64,000 nucleotides of DNA from Phoronis australis (taxonomy: Eukaryota; Phoronida; Phoronidae), in NCBI GenBank assembly GCA_002633005.1, contig NMRA01000007.1, positions 948,811 through 1,012,810 on the forward strand, written 5' to 3'. Below, in pieces: positions 23,684 through 36,207 of this stretch. The number at the start of each line of letters is the position of its first letter. The first letter of the stretch is position 1. The translations under genes and the position numbers were made by a program. A model generated the notes under the pieces. It saw only the letters and a list, made by a program, of their open reading frames with translations, was not told where the DNA came from and did no database searches.

Positions 23684-26600
23684 CAGTGCGTAGTTGTTAC
23701 TGCTTTTATTATATCCCCCAAGAAAATTACTTACGGAATCGTCAGCGACATTTTTGGGTAAAATTACCACAACAGGACTTGCTATTCTTTTGAATTCAAC
23801 GTAAACGTACATTGTGTTACACTTAGTATGTTTTAATTATATGCTACAGCTCTGCCACCTGATCCATGAAAAAGTGAGCTAAGACTCCTTGTACGTTCCG
23901 GAAAAATTATCTCACTTGAGCAAAAATGCGGTCTGCTGAAAAAATACGCAACAAAATTGCTAGTTAATGAGGTAATTTAGATAATTATCTCTAGAGTGCA
24001 GAGATGTGCTAATTACTGCTTGACTAAGCTTTAACTCACTTTTCATGAGAGACCCCTGTTGTTGGTAAAGTTTTGTGCCGCATCTCAAACTCTGTGAACA
24101 GAAGAATGAGATTGAATCACCTCACCCATGACATTACAATGTCTGATGGCTCACAGCATAAGGGCATTTAAGTTAAGTTCATGATTATAAAATTGTTAAT
24201 TTCTGATCTACAAGAATTAATGTGACTTCTATTAGTGGTTTTGTAGAAGTTCTACACGCATTTTCCTGTATATATACGTGAAAGAGACAATTTTTTCACG
24301 TACATTTCTGGGCAGTTGGAGTCAGTTGCCTAGGTTGGATTGCCTATATAAACATTGTGGTTCAATGCCTGGTCTCGAGCTATAACGAACAGTTAGTTCC
24401 TTCGAAACCTTGAAATTACCTTCAGTTAGTTACCAGTTTCATAACGGAAAGTTGTCTAAGTCAAGTTGTAGCTTTTTCTTAAGGAAAGGTGGGTTTGTGG
24501 CCTCTTACAGATCTAAGAGTCTTAAAAATCTCCTAATCTTAACTTCAAAAGTGTATATATCGTTGTTTCAGCACATGGGTGCACTCAGGGCGGGGGGGGG
24601 GGCTCGAAGGAGCCCCATAATTTGGCGAATTGGGCAAAAAGGTCTGCCTCAATGAAACAAAAAGTCCGAGCAAATGAGACAAAAGTCCACAGGAATTCGC
24701 ACAATACGTAGGCCTAGTCGCCTCGTTTTTTTTAGTCCTCGTTGATTTTCTTCAGTAAAAAAGGTCCGCATACCGAAAATTCGAGCCCCCCTGTATTTTA
24801 GGCTGGGTGCGCGCATGCAGCACTATTAGCACGGTTAGCAGGAAGTCCCGGGTTCGTGCCAGGCAGGTCGGGACAGAGATCGTCGCGTGATGTCACCAGC
24901 ACATGGAATGTAAGAAGACTAATAATTCTAACTTACACCATATCGACGGGCTGACTTATAACAGAACGATTCTATATAATTTTTATTAGTTTTTGGCTCT
25001 AACATCGTGCATACAGCAGCTAAAAAACATTCACAGGAATTAGATAGCCGAATATAGTATTACATTAGCATTACAATCGTAACATGCACTGTACATATTG
25101 TCCTGAGGTCAGCGGGCTGTAAAGTTCTTCACAGGGCCTTCCCCAATTCAATATTGGTTTGTTAGTTTTGTATTTTATACGACATAAAATAAACGCTCTA
25201 TTACTATAATATACATATGCATTTCAAGTATACACCTGTTGTGACCGGCCACAGTATGGCATTAGAGTGTGCAATGCTAGTTATTTATTTATTTAATTGT
25301 AATATTTACAATGAGGGTAACCCCATCAGTTCTCACTGCTTTCCATGGGGCCCCCAGTATTCACCACTTAGTCAGGTGGTTGATCAAAATTAAATTTTAT
25401 TCCATGCCTAATAGCAGGAAGACATTAACACGCAGGGACAACTATTTTGGCGCATTTCAACGCGTTTTCAAATGTGATTTAAAAAGAGATTAGTTCAAGT
25501 TGTCAGGAATCTAAGCATTGTGAGGTAAAAGTACACCAATTCGATCCCTGAAGATCGCACATGAGAAGTGCTGAAGTGCTTTGAACATGACATGTTACTC
25601 TTATAAAAATACCGTTTACAAGAACTTCCCAAATCACGAGCTTCTTAAGTCGCCACCATAGATATATCTGTGGATGTCAATGCATAGAAAACGTGACAGT
25701 CACAAATAATGTGGTCTGTGATCGACCACCTCATTCATTCTTATGGTAATGTCTTCTGGGTAAATAGGCATACAACTACTTTGTAAAATCAAATACGATC
25801 TAAAAATGTGAAAAATAGCACAATTTCACCACTATACGTTACACATCGTTGTCATCGCTTCGTAGACAAAATTCCTCTGCAAAACCTAACTGACTGAAAA
25901 CATTCCAGAAGTACCTGCCACAGCCGGGTCCGTGACGCGCTCCTCATTCAATGCGCGCTATTTCTTTCCTTGTGTTGTAATTAACAAATTTTTACCTCAA
26001 CACTTAAAAAGTTAAACTTTCAATGACAGATTTAGTAATCATAGTCCGCAGTGTCTGAAGTGGGCGGAGCGAACAGGCAGAGGTTACCACTGATACCCAG
26101 TCTATGTTCCCTAATCCCTTAACAAAAGAAGCTGGTCGTAAAGGTCCAGACAGCTCTGTGGTAAGTAGCCACAGCATTGTAATCCCAATTGGTAAGCATT
26201 TACAGTTGCCGATTGGGAAATGCGATGTAGCGCCATCTGTAGCGTCGGTTTCGGTCTTTCCTAATCGATGCTGTACTTTTTCGTAGCCACTTTTCAAAAA
26301 AATACACGTGGTGCAGTGACGCGAGTGCACGTGCTCGGGTCGATGGGAAGTGGCGACGCTGATGCATGTGAAGCACTGGTTATGTGACTATTTTAGCCAG
26401 AAAGGAGATGACTATGATTGACAAGACACACAATGTTCTTTAAAAATCAGCTTGCATACATTTGTGTGATTTATGGAAACTGAAATACGATCAACGAGTT
26501 TACTTGAGCTGATGAGAAGAGGCGTTTTTTCTTTCTAGCTGAAGTAGTGCAGGTTACAAAATAAGTCGGAACGCAGTCTTGTAACAGACGAAGCGCATGC

Positions 26601-26819
26601 ACCAGATTCCCTGGTGTCCGACGGTCTCCGACGTGTTCACACTGTCCCGCGGACAATGTACTTCATAATGATATCCACGGAATCCATCATATGATTAAAT
26701 ATGTAAATCAAGCATATGCCTGGTGACAACAATTAGACATATATACATGTATATAGCTTATCTAGCGCCGCTGGTCAGTTATGCAAATAACCATCAGTCC
26801 CGTTATCGCCACCACGTGG
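23684..26819. other. no gene recognised; 3' flank of the TRIM gene at right end
   Basis: Short frames only. A G10 run at about 24592-24602 and several GC-richer patches (24790-24900, 25920-25960) were noted. Nothing can be assigned. Confidence 0.4.
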
Positions 26820-28742
26820 TTAGTCACCGTCAACAGCAGCAGCAGCAGCGCCGCCATTGTCACCCTGGTCCTCATCTTCACCCTTAGACCATTCGATCTT
26901 GAACGCCTTGACAGTGCTGCTAACATTCGTTCCCTCGGCGTAACAGCTCACCCAAAGGAGACCCTTGTTGTCAAATGCGACGGCACGAGGCCCCTGCAAG
27001 CAGCGGTTAGACAAAACAACCCTATGAAATGTGCAGTTAGGAGTGAGTGAGATCACCTCGTCTTTACCCGCGTTCACTACATAGATAAAGTCGTTTTTGT
27101 CGACGCAAACGCCTCCTAATGGATCGTCGGCGACGAACTGTGCAAGCGAATTGCCGTCAATATCGAACATGAAGATTGTCTTCAGGTCGCGGTCTACTAT
27201 CAGGATATTATCTTTACTGGTAACTGCTGTGTGCAGTGGCGCCTGAAACATACTCTCTCCATTCTCGCCACACCCAATCTTTCGCACCAGCGCACCACCA
27301 GGATTGTACAGGCGAACATCGGGCGCTGGTTCCCGTATAGTTACCACCACCATTTGGGTGGACGTAAATGCAATGCCTGCCGCATGATTTTCAATCTCTT
27401 GTAGCTGAGTGCTCCCATCTGCGCCGAAGGTAATGACGCCCGCCTCGCAGCTTACCTTGAAGCTGCCGTCAGGGAGAGAAATACAATCCCATGGTTTCTG
27501 AAGTTGATCGTGAACGAGTGGGTCACCAACAGGCTGCCCTTTGTCGTTGAACTTCATTACCTTCTGGTTGGCCTCACTCACTGCAAGTATTGTATTATCC
27601 GTGGCTACTGCAAGACCACAAATTTCACGCGCACCTTCTTCGTCGGGGACCCGGATGTCGAACACAAAAACGCGCCTAGCCATGCTTCCCAACATCACAC
27701 TGACCTTTTGAATGTCATCAGTACTGAATTTAGGATACGTGGGAACAAATCGCAGGATACAAGGTTCTGGAACACTTGGGAGCTCTTTGTCCATTCCACT
27801 TTCTTCAATTTCTTTTTGTAAACATGTCTCCAGCTGCAAAGTCTCTGTCGCTGATCCATACTCTGTCACCTTTTCGATGTTCTGTTTCACGACCTTGAGG
27901 ACGTTTAACTCTTTCTCTGCAGCCATTGCAACAGCGTCTCTTTTTGCCTGATTCTTGTAGTACATTGCCTTAAATCTTTGACTTTCCTTACCAATCAAAG
28001 CTCGCGTCAGCGTTTGAAAATACTCGCCAATCACTTGTTCTTGTTCAAGCAACGTGTCAGATGATAAACTATTGTTGATTTGGATCTGGGTTTGGTGGTC
28101 TTTCAATTTCTTTAACTTCTCCTCTACCTGACCTAATAGTTGTGAAAGGTTTTTCTTCGCCATTTCGTGTGCTTCATTGATTTGGCACCGGCTTTTACCT
28201 GTGTGATCACATACACCCAAATTCACGCAATCGTTGCAAACTAATCGTTTGCAATCTTTGCAGTAGTATTTAAACAACTCTTTGTGGTCGTCGCATCTTC
28301 TACTCTGACGCTCGCGGATTGCGTCATTATGTTTGCCGTCACGGAACTCCTGCAGACTTACAACCTGGTGAGAAGCCACATGTCTTGGATGGAAAAGGCC
28401 ACAATTCTGACAAAATCTTTTAAAATCGCATGTGATGCACACCATAGTCGGATTTCTATCTTGACAGGCTACGCATGGATCATCACAATCTCGGTGTTGT
28501 TCAATCGCCGCTAAATTCTTGACCATGACATTGCAACCCATCTTCTCGACGTCTTCTGGGCAAAGATCCACTTCGCAGTGGCAGGCTAGGCAAGCGTACT
28601 TGCCATTTTCTCCACGTGATTCAACATCAGCGCGAAGGCATTCGAGACAAAAGTTGTGACTGCACGGTAGCGTTCTGGGATCTTTCAATGTCTCTGTGCA
28701 GACGCTGCATATGGAAATTGAGTCTTCCAAACTTTCGGACAT
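26820..28742 (-). CDS. TRIM-type RING / B-box / coiled-coil / beta-propeller protein
   Basis: A single open frame of 640 residues in one exon. The RING finger occupies residues 12-54 (C12, C15, C27, H29, C32, C35, C51, C54), so E3 ubiquitin ligase activity is expected. Two B-box-like zinc domains follow: about 89-130 (CVACQDRNPTMVCITC) and about 148-190 (CDDH-YYCKDCKRLVCNDC). A coiled coil spans roughly 195-310 (QLLGQVEEKLKKLKDHQTQ). The C-terminal 260 residues form NHL-like blades (GLAVATDNTILAVSEANQKV, GGVCVDKNDFIYVVNAG, AVAFDNKGLLWVSC), the layout of the TRIM2/3/45/56 group. The tail is acidic and ends in five alanines from a GCT/GCC repeat. The ATG is at 28740-28742, with an acceptor (CCTTTGCAG) just upstream at 28755/28756, so a 5' untranslated exon exists. 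An intronless coding region is common in lineage-expanded invertebrate TRIM families. No one-to-one vertebrate name can be given. Confidence 0.9.
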   Translation of the reverse strand: MSESLEDSISICSVCTETLKDPRTLPCSHNFCLECLRADVESRGENGKYACLACHCEVDLCPEDVEKMGCNVMVKNLAAIEQHRDCDDPCVACQDRNPTMVCITCDFKRFCQNCGLFHPRHVASHQVVSLQEFRDGKHNDAIRERQSRRCDDHKELFKYYCKDCKRLVCNDCVNLGVCDHTGKSRCQINEAHEMAKKNLSQLLGQVEEKLKKLKDHQTQIQINNSLSSDTLLEQEQVIGEYFQTLTRALIGKESQRFKAMYYKNQAKRDAVAMAAEKELNVLKVVKQNIEKVTEYGSATETLQLETCLQKEIEESGMDKELPSVPEPCILRFVPTYPKFSTDDIQKVSVMLGSMARRVFVFDIRVPDEEGAREICGLAVATDNTILAVSEANQKVMKFNDKGQPVGDPLVHDQLQKPWDCISLPDGSFKVSCEAGVITFGADGSTQLQEIENHAAGIAFTSTQMVVVTIREPAPDVRLYNPGGALVRKIGCGENGESMFQAPLHTAVTSKDNILIVDRDLKTIFMFDIDGNSLAQFVADDPLGGVCVDKNDFIYVVNAGKDEVISLTPNCTFHRVVLSNRCLQGPRAVAFDNKGLLWVSCYAEGTNVSSTVKAFKIEWSKGEDEDQGDNGGAAAAAVDGD

Positions 28743-28922
28743 CTTGCTTGCTTATCTGCAAAGGTTAAACATCTACTTCACGTATTATAATATAAAACCA
28801 CACACCGTCATTTCTATTAAATAAAGTAATAAAAACACACAATCACGTTCCTAGCTTGCTTGAATCAAAGTTGGTCGTTTAAACAAAGAGGAAAGAAAGA
28901 ACCGGAAAGGAACTGTGTCAAC
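28743..28922. promoter_or_regulatory. short divergent intergenic region
   Basis: Only about 180 bp separate the TRIM start codon (minus) from the start codon of the putative plus-strand gene, and the TRIM 5' untranslated intron begins in it. A CCGGAA (ETS-type) core lies at about 28902-28907, near the plus-strand ATG. A shared promoter is plausible but not proven. Confidence 0.35.
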
Positions 28923-30986
28923 ATGGGAGAGGAGAATGACAGTGACCCCGACACAAATTTGGATCTGTGTTTTACTACAGGTAGTTAAAGAGTCATTTGT
29001 CCACGAATGAGGAGAGGAGGTGAAATGAAAAAGTGCTTCTTACTTTTGCTCAATCTATCACCCAAAAACATTTTCTTTCAATGACTCCAAGAAACACATA
29101 ACACAACCAGGTCACTTGAGGGAAAGCTATACAATGTACTCACAGGCCATTTATAGCGACACGTACTTATCTAATTATTTTCCGCTGTACGGATACATCA
29201 GACAGTAAAGATTTTAGCTACAAACTCAAGTAAAAACTCGAGATTTCGGGTTCAAACTCGAAATTGAAGCGTTAAAGCTAGAGTCACCAAGTGCAAAATA
29301 GGATTATACTGTCATTCCCGTACACCAGAATATACTAGAGCGCAGAATAAGACGCTTATCAGGGCTGAGTTGCATAAAGGTTCAAAAGTTATAGCTGGAT
29401 AAGTTTGATTGTTGCATTACGTCAGGTGGATTGCTCAACAATGCCAACGCGACGCGTGATAATGCGATGTCATTGTTGCTGAACGGCGTATAACTTTTAT
29501 GCAACTGGGCCCTGGAGTTCATGTCACAGCAGAACGGAAAATGTAACAAACAATTTTGTGATCAATGGCGGGCAGATACCGGTCACAGGCATGATATCTA
29601 ACAACACTGTACTTTGGTAATAGTAACACCAAAAAACTGCGTAGGTTAACATTTTTATTTTTCAGGTTACCTCGTTTTCAAAGCGAATTTGCCCATTCAG
29701 GAAACCCGAGTTTATGCGACCGACCGAAATTTTTTGAGGGATCTCACTCGGTTAATTAGTAAGCGACAGGAAACAAACTTTTCAAGAACAATTTAGGTTC
29801 AGGCTTAAAACCAATCAAAAGTAGTTAGCTGGTTAAGGGGGACGACTATCTATAAAAAGCTCGGCCGATTTCTGGAAAGGTTCAACTCATCTCGAAAGGC
29901 AGTATAGCGCTCGATTTTGTTTCCAGGTGCTTATCCTCGGAATGTTATTTCTTCAACGACATGTGGTTCAGCCCTTCTCTTTTTATCGCATGCACTCTGG
30001 AGATCAGCACTTGGCTTTTTTCATACCGTCTTCGATTATCACACTGCCTGCGTCGATCATTCAACGTCGCCAATCCAGGAAACAGCTGATGGGGTTGCCG
30101 CCTCGATTTCAATTAGCATTCTTTGTTAGAAATCAGCGATTTTTGATAAAAGTACAAAAAACACGACAGAGTTTGCTGCTTTATAACTTCGGACAAAACT
30201 ATCAACTTCAAGAAGTTATTCCTACCCTGAAAATCAACTCAAAATGTGTTTTTTCGCCCGTAAAACCGATCGTCTCCTTAAGTCCTCATCATCCACTTTA
30301 CGTCACGAATGCCTTGGCTATGTCAGAAACCACTATTTGAGTTTACGAAAATACTCGAGGTTTTCCGGATGCCACGAATACAAGATTCAGTAGCAGTTGC
30401 GGCTAGAAAAATAGTCAAAATCACGAATTCTCATATAAAATACAAGGCAATATCTCAAGTAATCTCGCGAATTCTTTTGCATTTTAGCGAAGTCCTAACG
30501 TTACTGAATTCTAACCAGTTGTTCAGCTGTTCACTTATAGACCACTGAGTAAACAATAGTTACCAGGAAACTGGTTCCTAGGTAAACACGAGCCAATCGT
30601 TCTGTATGGGAGAGATGTTATCTCCGCACAATGGCCTTTGTGTTCAGATTGTGCAGAAGTTTTCAGTATATCGCGGAATTAACAAGTTATTTCTCTTTAA
30701 TTCGTTCTGCATCACCACTGACCAGTTAGCTTCACTCCAAGTTAAGTAAATTTATATTTATAGAGAATTTTATAGGTGCAAATCATCATTTCAGTGTCTC
30801 AGTGAGAGTTGCCATTTTTAACTGAAACGATTTTGAAAAAAAAATTGACTCCCATGACCAAGTGGTTATTGCCTCAATATTTTCAGTTGTAAAATCAAAT
30901 TTAAATAGCTTGTTCCGAGTGTTATGACAGGAACGAGATGGTTGACGATGTTAGGTTGCGCAAGAAGAACAACGGGTGCCATAGCG
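28923..30986 (+). CDS. putative unrecognised gene, first two or three coding exons
   Basis: Exon 1 is 28923-28980 (starts MGEENDSDPDTNLDLCFTT, donor ACAG|GTAGTT, ends in phase 1). Exon 2 begins at 29666 behind a strong acceptor (ATTTTTATTTTTCAG) and continues in the same phase: GYLVFKANLPIQETRV, then YATDRNFLRDLTRLI. It either reaches a stop at 29794-29796, giving a 62-residue protein, or uses the donor A|GTAAGC at 29758/29759. In the second case an exon at 30909-30986 (CSECYDRNEMVDDV, donor G|GTAAGT) fits in phase, though its acceptor has a poor pyrimidine tract. That segment also reads in another frame as a basic MTGTRWLTMLGCARRTTG start, so it could begin a separate gene. I do not recognise the protein. 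The phase agreement and the tract before exon 2 make the first two exons credible. Confidence 0.45.
29210..29330 (+). repeat. dispersed repeat family R3, copy 1
   Basis: AAACTCGAGATTTC and nearby CTCGAAAT-type blocks match the inverted copy at 46150-46250 (GAAATCTCGAGTTT). Similarity is limited to about 100 bp. Confidence 0.35.
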
Positions 30987-33735
30987 GTAAGTCTAATCAC
31001 TGGCTATGCGAACTTGAGGTAACAAGACCAACGCAAACCTTTTTGATGTGCAAACGATTGTAACGCAAATGGCAAACTTCTCGGGGTGTTTGACAGTATG
31101 ATGAAATATAGACTAAGTTGGTAAATGCTTGAAATCAACTCCACTGAACACCCATCAGACATTAGTATAAGTTATTTTGGAGCCAAGTTTCATAAAAATT
31201 TGTCAAGTTGTGTCGACAATAGCTGAGCTTCACATGCCCAAGAGAATGTCGTACGTACCTTAGACAGACCGGAATATAGACGACGTATGTAGCAATGGTT
31301 CTTTCCTTATTGCCAGGTTATCATATGCCTGTGAAATATTCAAGCCCATCCGATTGTTACGGCCAATGAGATAAATTACAGAGATCACGTGATCGAAAGT
31401 TCAACAAACTATATGCGTAACCTAAAATTTCGAAGAAACTAAAACCGAAACCAAGTTGCAGATACGCTAATCTTTTAGGTCACGGCATAAATATCAACCA
31501 CAGGCCTACGTGTGTCAGAATCATCGTTACATCTCAAAATCGGCGTGATGCTAAAAAACTGACTGACAGCGATCGAATCCGAAAGGACATCAGAGACAGA
31601 AGTCTAGCGACGAAAAATGCGTCCACTCTTGACGCAAGATGAACGAACTTTACAAACTTTCAACGAGGATCTTTCGAAAAGATTGTTTTTATCAAGAACG
31701 GAATATAGACGCAGCGGTACAAAACAATTCAAAATTATGTATATATAAGCTTTTCAAAAGGGACAATTAATTTGAAATTGTCGCTTCATTCAAATAACCC
31801 AATTGTTTTGTCAGTTCTTTGGTAAGATTCGGTCATTTAAATCGAAAAACTTCGAATACGTTTTCCATGTAAACACCGCATCTCTCGCCAGACGCTTTGT
31901 GAAAACAAAACCTATAATGATAAAAGCTTGTAAATAAATAACAGTTTATTTGAACAACTGAAATAAACAAAGCAATGAAAGACAGGTTAAAATTACTTTT
32001 TAAGAATCATGACATTTCAAGGCGACAAACTGAGGATCACAATGAAATAACTCCAAGGACAACAAACTAAACTGAGAGCAAATGTAAGTGCGACAAAACA
32101 CACAACTTGTCATTCTACAAAGGGTCTGTTTTACTGAAAGTGAATCAAGACTTAAGAAAGAAATTTGGTCTTATACTCCCACTTCACAGCTGTCAAATAA
32201 AGGTTTAGTCGAGTAATTATAAGCTCAGCACTTCCGACCAAATTTCAGTCTAAAGTGTTAAGAAGTCACTTTTCATAAAAAGGCCCCAGTTACCAGTACA
32301 GTTCCTTTTTACAGATACCAACTTTTAAAATGCTACAGTGGTTCTGCAAAACGTTGAATGATGAGCATGTGTTTGCCCTAAAGAACTCGGGGATGTTATA
32401 CAAATAATTTAGGATGCCACACGGCTGGAACATGACAGAACAGCAAAACGCAGCAATCGTGTAAAAATATAATATGAATCTGTAGAGTGTTGTTTCCTTA
32501 TATTATTTATTCCAGGGATATCAGCAACTAAGAAGTGGCGATATGACAGAGAAAGACCATTTACTCCTTACAATCCAACTCTACAGTAACTTACTGTACT
32601 ACCTAGAAGGCAGGAATGTGTAATTCGTAAATTAACTTTAAAACAATTGAAAGTGTGAGAACGTATCTATATAACAACCAAGTATGGATCATGCAAGCAC
32701 CAGTATATGGAACGTTACTGCGAACAGGGTTGCGTTTGTGGAAAAGTAAGTATTTTGTAAACTTAGCTATATCTTATCTCATGATCATCACCATTTATAA
32801 AGTGTAGTGTAGATAAGGTCCATAACATGCGTATGGTCACAAGATGTGCTTGGTCTTATTTACTGGTAGTATGGGATGATAAAGTGGCTAAAAACCAGGA
32901 CCGTACTTTCGCTTCAAGCCCATGACCAAGTTGTCGAAGATGACTAAAATCCCAACAGTATTTAAAGAAACTAGCCAACATTTTTGAAATCTTACCAGTC
33001 AAATTTGCCAGGAAGTTCCAAAAATCTTACCAAGATATTCTAAAAACCTTGTCTAAACTAAAAATTCAAGAGAATATTTTAAAGATTTCGAAAATCTCAG
33101 CAATGAGCCCCAGATGGCGCGGTACCAACTGCGACAGCGGCAGTAGGGGAAGAGGGAGAAAACAGTATTTAGTGTAACTGAGAGAGATGGCGAACAACTC
33201 ACTTGAAAATGAAAATTAAACAAGGTCTATGATGGGCCGTAAGGGGAAAGTGTCACTGTAATATTACACATCGCATGCACCTGAATCATAGCGAAACAAG
33301 TCATTATGTGAGAATGTGGAGGATTGAGGATGAAAGATATGATGGGTCGTTGGGGGAAAAGTGCCGCCATCAAAGTGCGAGCGTAACTACTTACATTACG
33401 CTGTTAATTACGCTCGTATTTTAGTTCTTACCGGCGTAAAATCACAGTCGTGCTTTATTTCTTGACGGCGTAAAATTACACAAGTAATATAATGTAATTC
33501 TTGGCCAATGACGTGCTATTTTACAACTCACGCGTGCGCGCTCTGAATCATGGTGGATCACAACGCTACGGCAATGTCAGCGATTTTGCACGAGCGAAGT
33601 CTAATACCCAGCAACAAGCGTCCAGTGCCACACTAGAGATGACCATGGCTTAGTTAATGACTGTCACTTGAGCGCCCCATAGTGTGAACTTAAACATGTA
33701 CATGTAGACTCTTGGAAGTGAGGCGAGGCAGAATC
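30987..33735. other. no gene recognised
   Basis: No further exon of the putative gene at 28923 was found. Two similar stretches at 33224-33250 and 33340-33362 (GATGGGCCGTAAGGGGAAAGTG, GATGGGTCGTTGGGGGAAAAGTG) show a local duplication. Otherwise nothing. Confidence 0.4.
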
Positions 33736-33995
33736 AAAAAACTTTTCAGATATCAAGAACGCATTTTGCAACATCCCAGAGTTAAAATACTTGGATGTCA
33801 ACAAACCTATTACATTAAATGACGATGCTAGCACCAAGGATTAGGTCAGTGCAACAGTGACGCAACATGCCAAGAGTATTTCAAGACAAATGCAGACCAG
33901 TATTTTCCCTGCCAGTTAAAATCTGGGCAGCCCGAAAATAAGTATAATATTATGATCGAAATGAGATGCTACCATTTCTAAGGGCTTGACTCAGA
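33736..33995 (+). pseudogene. Gypsy-type RNase H remnant
   Basis: In one frame the segment reads NIPELKYLDVNKPITLNDDA, the conserved opening of the Ty3/Gypsy RNase H domain (an LKYYD-K-P-TL--DAS pattern). It stops at 33843-33845. A later piece (PENKYNIMIEM) matches the E-KYA-IE-EMLA helix in a shifted frame. Stops and frameshifts make it inactive. It probably belongs to the same element as the integrase sequences that follow. Confidence 0.6.
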
Positions 33996-34723
33996 CAGGG
34001 CACATACCAAAATAACTTATATGGGATCTTCCCCATTCTTTTTGCGCCATTACAGTTTTATCGCATTTCAGTCCAACAACACAGCCTCAAGAAGAGGTCG
34101 CCCATCTGGTTTGACAAATCAAACACGTTGGTTCAAGTACTGTTTGCTGTCATTTCCTACCATTAAGTGGGACAACAGGAAAGTTACCTCTGGAGTGAAA
34201 GAAGTTCACGAAGGCGATTGCCTAGCTTTTTAGATGAAGGAAATCAGTTTGATTCCATACATCTTGTATATAACACAATGTGTTCAAAGTTGAAGCAACT
34301 TCAGTCAGTCCAAGATGTGACTATTGTAATTTCTTTTGATTTTTTGATAGCCAAAGTGCACATTTGAAGTCCTGTTTTACCTCACAAAATGATGTGCCAT
34401 TTACATAAAAGATTCATTTATGCTTCTTTCAATTGAGGTTGTATACTTAATTACGAAGGTGGTTCTTTTGTCGGAAACAGAGTTTAAGACTGACAGATTG
34501 TTGCCTGGGATGCTTTGAATTTCCTGTATGTAGGTGTGTCCCTATTATGCCCAGATTCAAGGCCAGCTGGGAATAACAGGAACACTTGCGAACTGCTACT
34601 GTACAGCAAAAAAGGCATACAGTGTGTTCTTGTTGAGTTTGATAGGGTATTCTTTGATATGGTTTAAACACTTATGTTATCCTCTAGAAATTGGTTCAAA
34701 TTTATCTACTGGCCAGTTTCACC

Positions 34724-34884
34724 TTTTACATGTGCATGAGGAGTCCCTTCATGCTGGGTACAAGAAGGTGAAAGAGATCATGGACAGGGATCTCATGGGT
34801 GTGCCGCGCACATTTGTTGAAGAAATTTGCAGAACGAGTTCAACTTGTGAAAAGAGTGAGCCCCAGTCCTGCTGTCTACCTTGA
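34724..34884 (+). pseudogene. integrase N-terminal (HHCC-like) fragment
   Basis: Reads LHVHEESLHAGYKKVKEIMD, then VPRTFVEEICRTSSTCEKSE, a degenerate HHCC zinc domain as found before the catalytic core in Gypsy/retroviral-type integrases and in host genes derived from them (KRBA2/SCAND3 group). Copies of the same piece recur in the array at about 36880, 37890, 38880 and 39840. Confidence 0.6.
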
Positions 34885-35499
34885 CGGCCTATCGTGGAGA
34901 ACTGCCTCAGGTACACCATGCAAGTTGATATGAGAATGGTTTATAGACAATAAACTGAAACGTGGATCAGTTCTGCCGTCTACCTTTACGGCCTATCATA
35001 AAGAACAGCCATGCAAGTTGACCTGATCAACATTCAGCATGGTCCAGTTGGCAAGTGTTAGGTATGTTAGGTATTCCCGCCAGGGGGCAGTTTTGAGTTT
35101 TATCAAGTTCTAGTTGGTAGCCGATGGTGGGCAGACGCGTGTCATGAATTATCTGAACACTGAAGCTGGACTTCATGTTTTCTTCATACTTTCTAAATAC
35201 TGAGCGTTATTTGTTTATGTGGTGATCCTTTGTTACGGTTCAGACAGCAGCGACTTGTGTATGGAACTTGACTGTATTATTTTGGTGGACTGGTAAGAGT
35301 CAGCGGAATGCCTTGCCTTGGTGATGAAGACTGAAGATGCCGCAAGTTTCAAGTTTTGGACTGTTGGTGCTGACGTTAGACCCTGTCTTCGTCCCAAGTG
35401 TCACGTAACTTGTTATCATGTTTCTAAATATGTAAATGGATATTAATTTAGATCAGAATAACTGATAAGAGTTTCATTTTGTTTATATTACCGTAACAG

Positions 35500-35865
35500 C
35501 AAGTATAACTTCATCTGTGGTGTTATTGACTATTTTTCTAAATTGCATATGAAGTTGCCAGGATGCTTGAGAAAAGAATGTTTGCATACTTTGGTCTTCC
35601 GACAGTAATACATTCAGACAATGGGAGAGAATTCAAGAATGCAGTGCTGAAGGACCTGGCACAATAGTGGGACAACACCACCTTTGTGAATGGGCGACCA
35701 TGCCAAGGTGGTGTTGAAGTGGGCAATAAGATTGTGGAGCAGAAACTTGCCAATGATGGCAGAATATGACCCAGCATCATTCTCATGAATGTTGTGGCTT
35801 GGGCGAGTGATGTATGCCATGAACAACCAGGTTTGTGAGACAACGAAAAAGTCACCATGGACACA
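35500..35865 (+). pseudogene. integrase array unit 1
   Basis: Core with VARMLEKRMFAYFGLPTVIH and HSDNGREF, followed by a stop (TAG) in place of a codon in the LAQ-W segment and by the TGA shared with other units. A short deletion removes the segment before EVAR. It is joined at its end to the gag-like block at 35880. Confidence 0.7.
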
Positions 35866-35879
35866 CGAATATATCACGA

Positions 35880-36200
35880 TTAGTCACCTTCTTAATCCAG
35901 TTTCATCTCCGCAGCTTCAGCTCACTACTGTTAACCACCAACCAGTTTTCTCCCCAACCCCCAAATCTTGCTCCATCAACAACATGTTTCAGTGGAATCA
36001 AGCATTCCTCATCCATTTAGCCATCTACACCACCCATCACCCACATGAAGCACCTCATCTTCCAAAGTTTTGTCACACCATACTCTCCATCACTCATCAT
36101 TTTGGCTTTGCCCCCATGTTCTACAATCAATAGTTTCGTCAACTTCTCTCAACTACCCCTGTTCAATGGGAAGCCACCAATGTAGTAGGATTGAGGTCAC
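35880..36200 (+). pseudogene. gag-like block, left copy
   Basis: Reads MFQWNQAFLIHLAIYTTHHP and later PHLPKFCHTILSITHHFGF, a W-AF-IH-AIY-HP-P pattern often seen in capsid-like proteins of invertebrate retroelements. The second copy lies at 41045-41373 in the same orientation. Open for about 115 codons in one frame (35789-36133). Confidence 0.45.
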
Positions 36201-36207
36201 CCATTCA

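Noticed and set aside
24825-24900. tRNA-like segment (GGGTTCGTGCC near GCACGGTTAGC)
   Set aside because: The B-box match is imperfect, no cloverleaf with a paired acceptor stem was found, and no second copy was seen.
29927-30340. 137-codon frame on the plus strand
   Set aside because: Chance-length, no recognisable peptide, overlaps another frame of similar quality, and lies in the probable intron of the 28923 gene.
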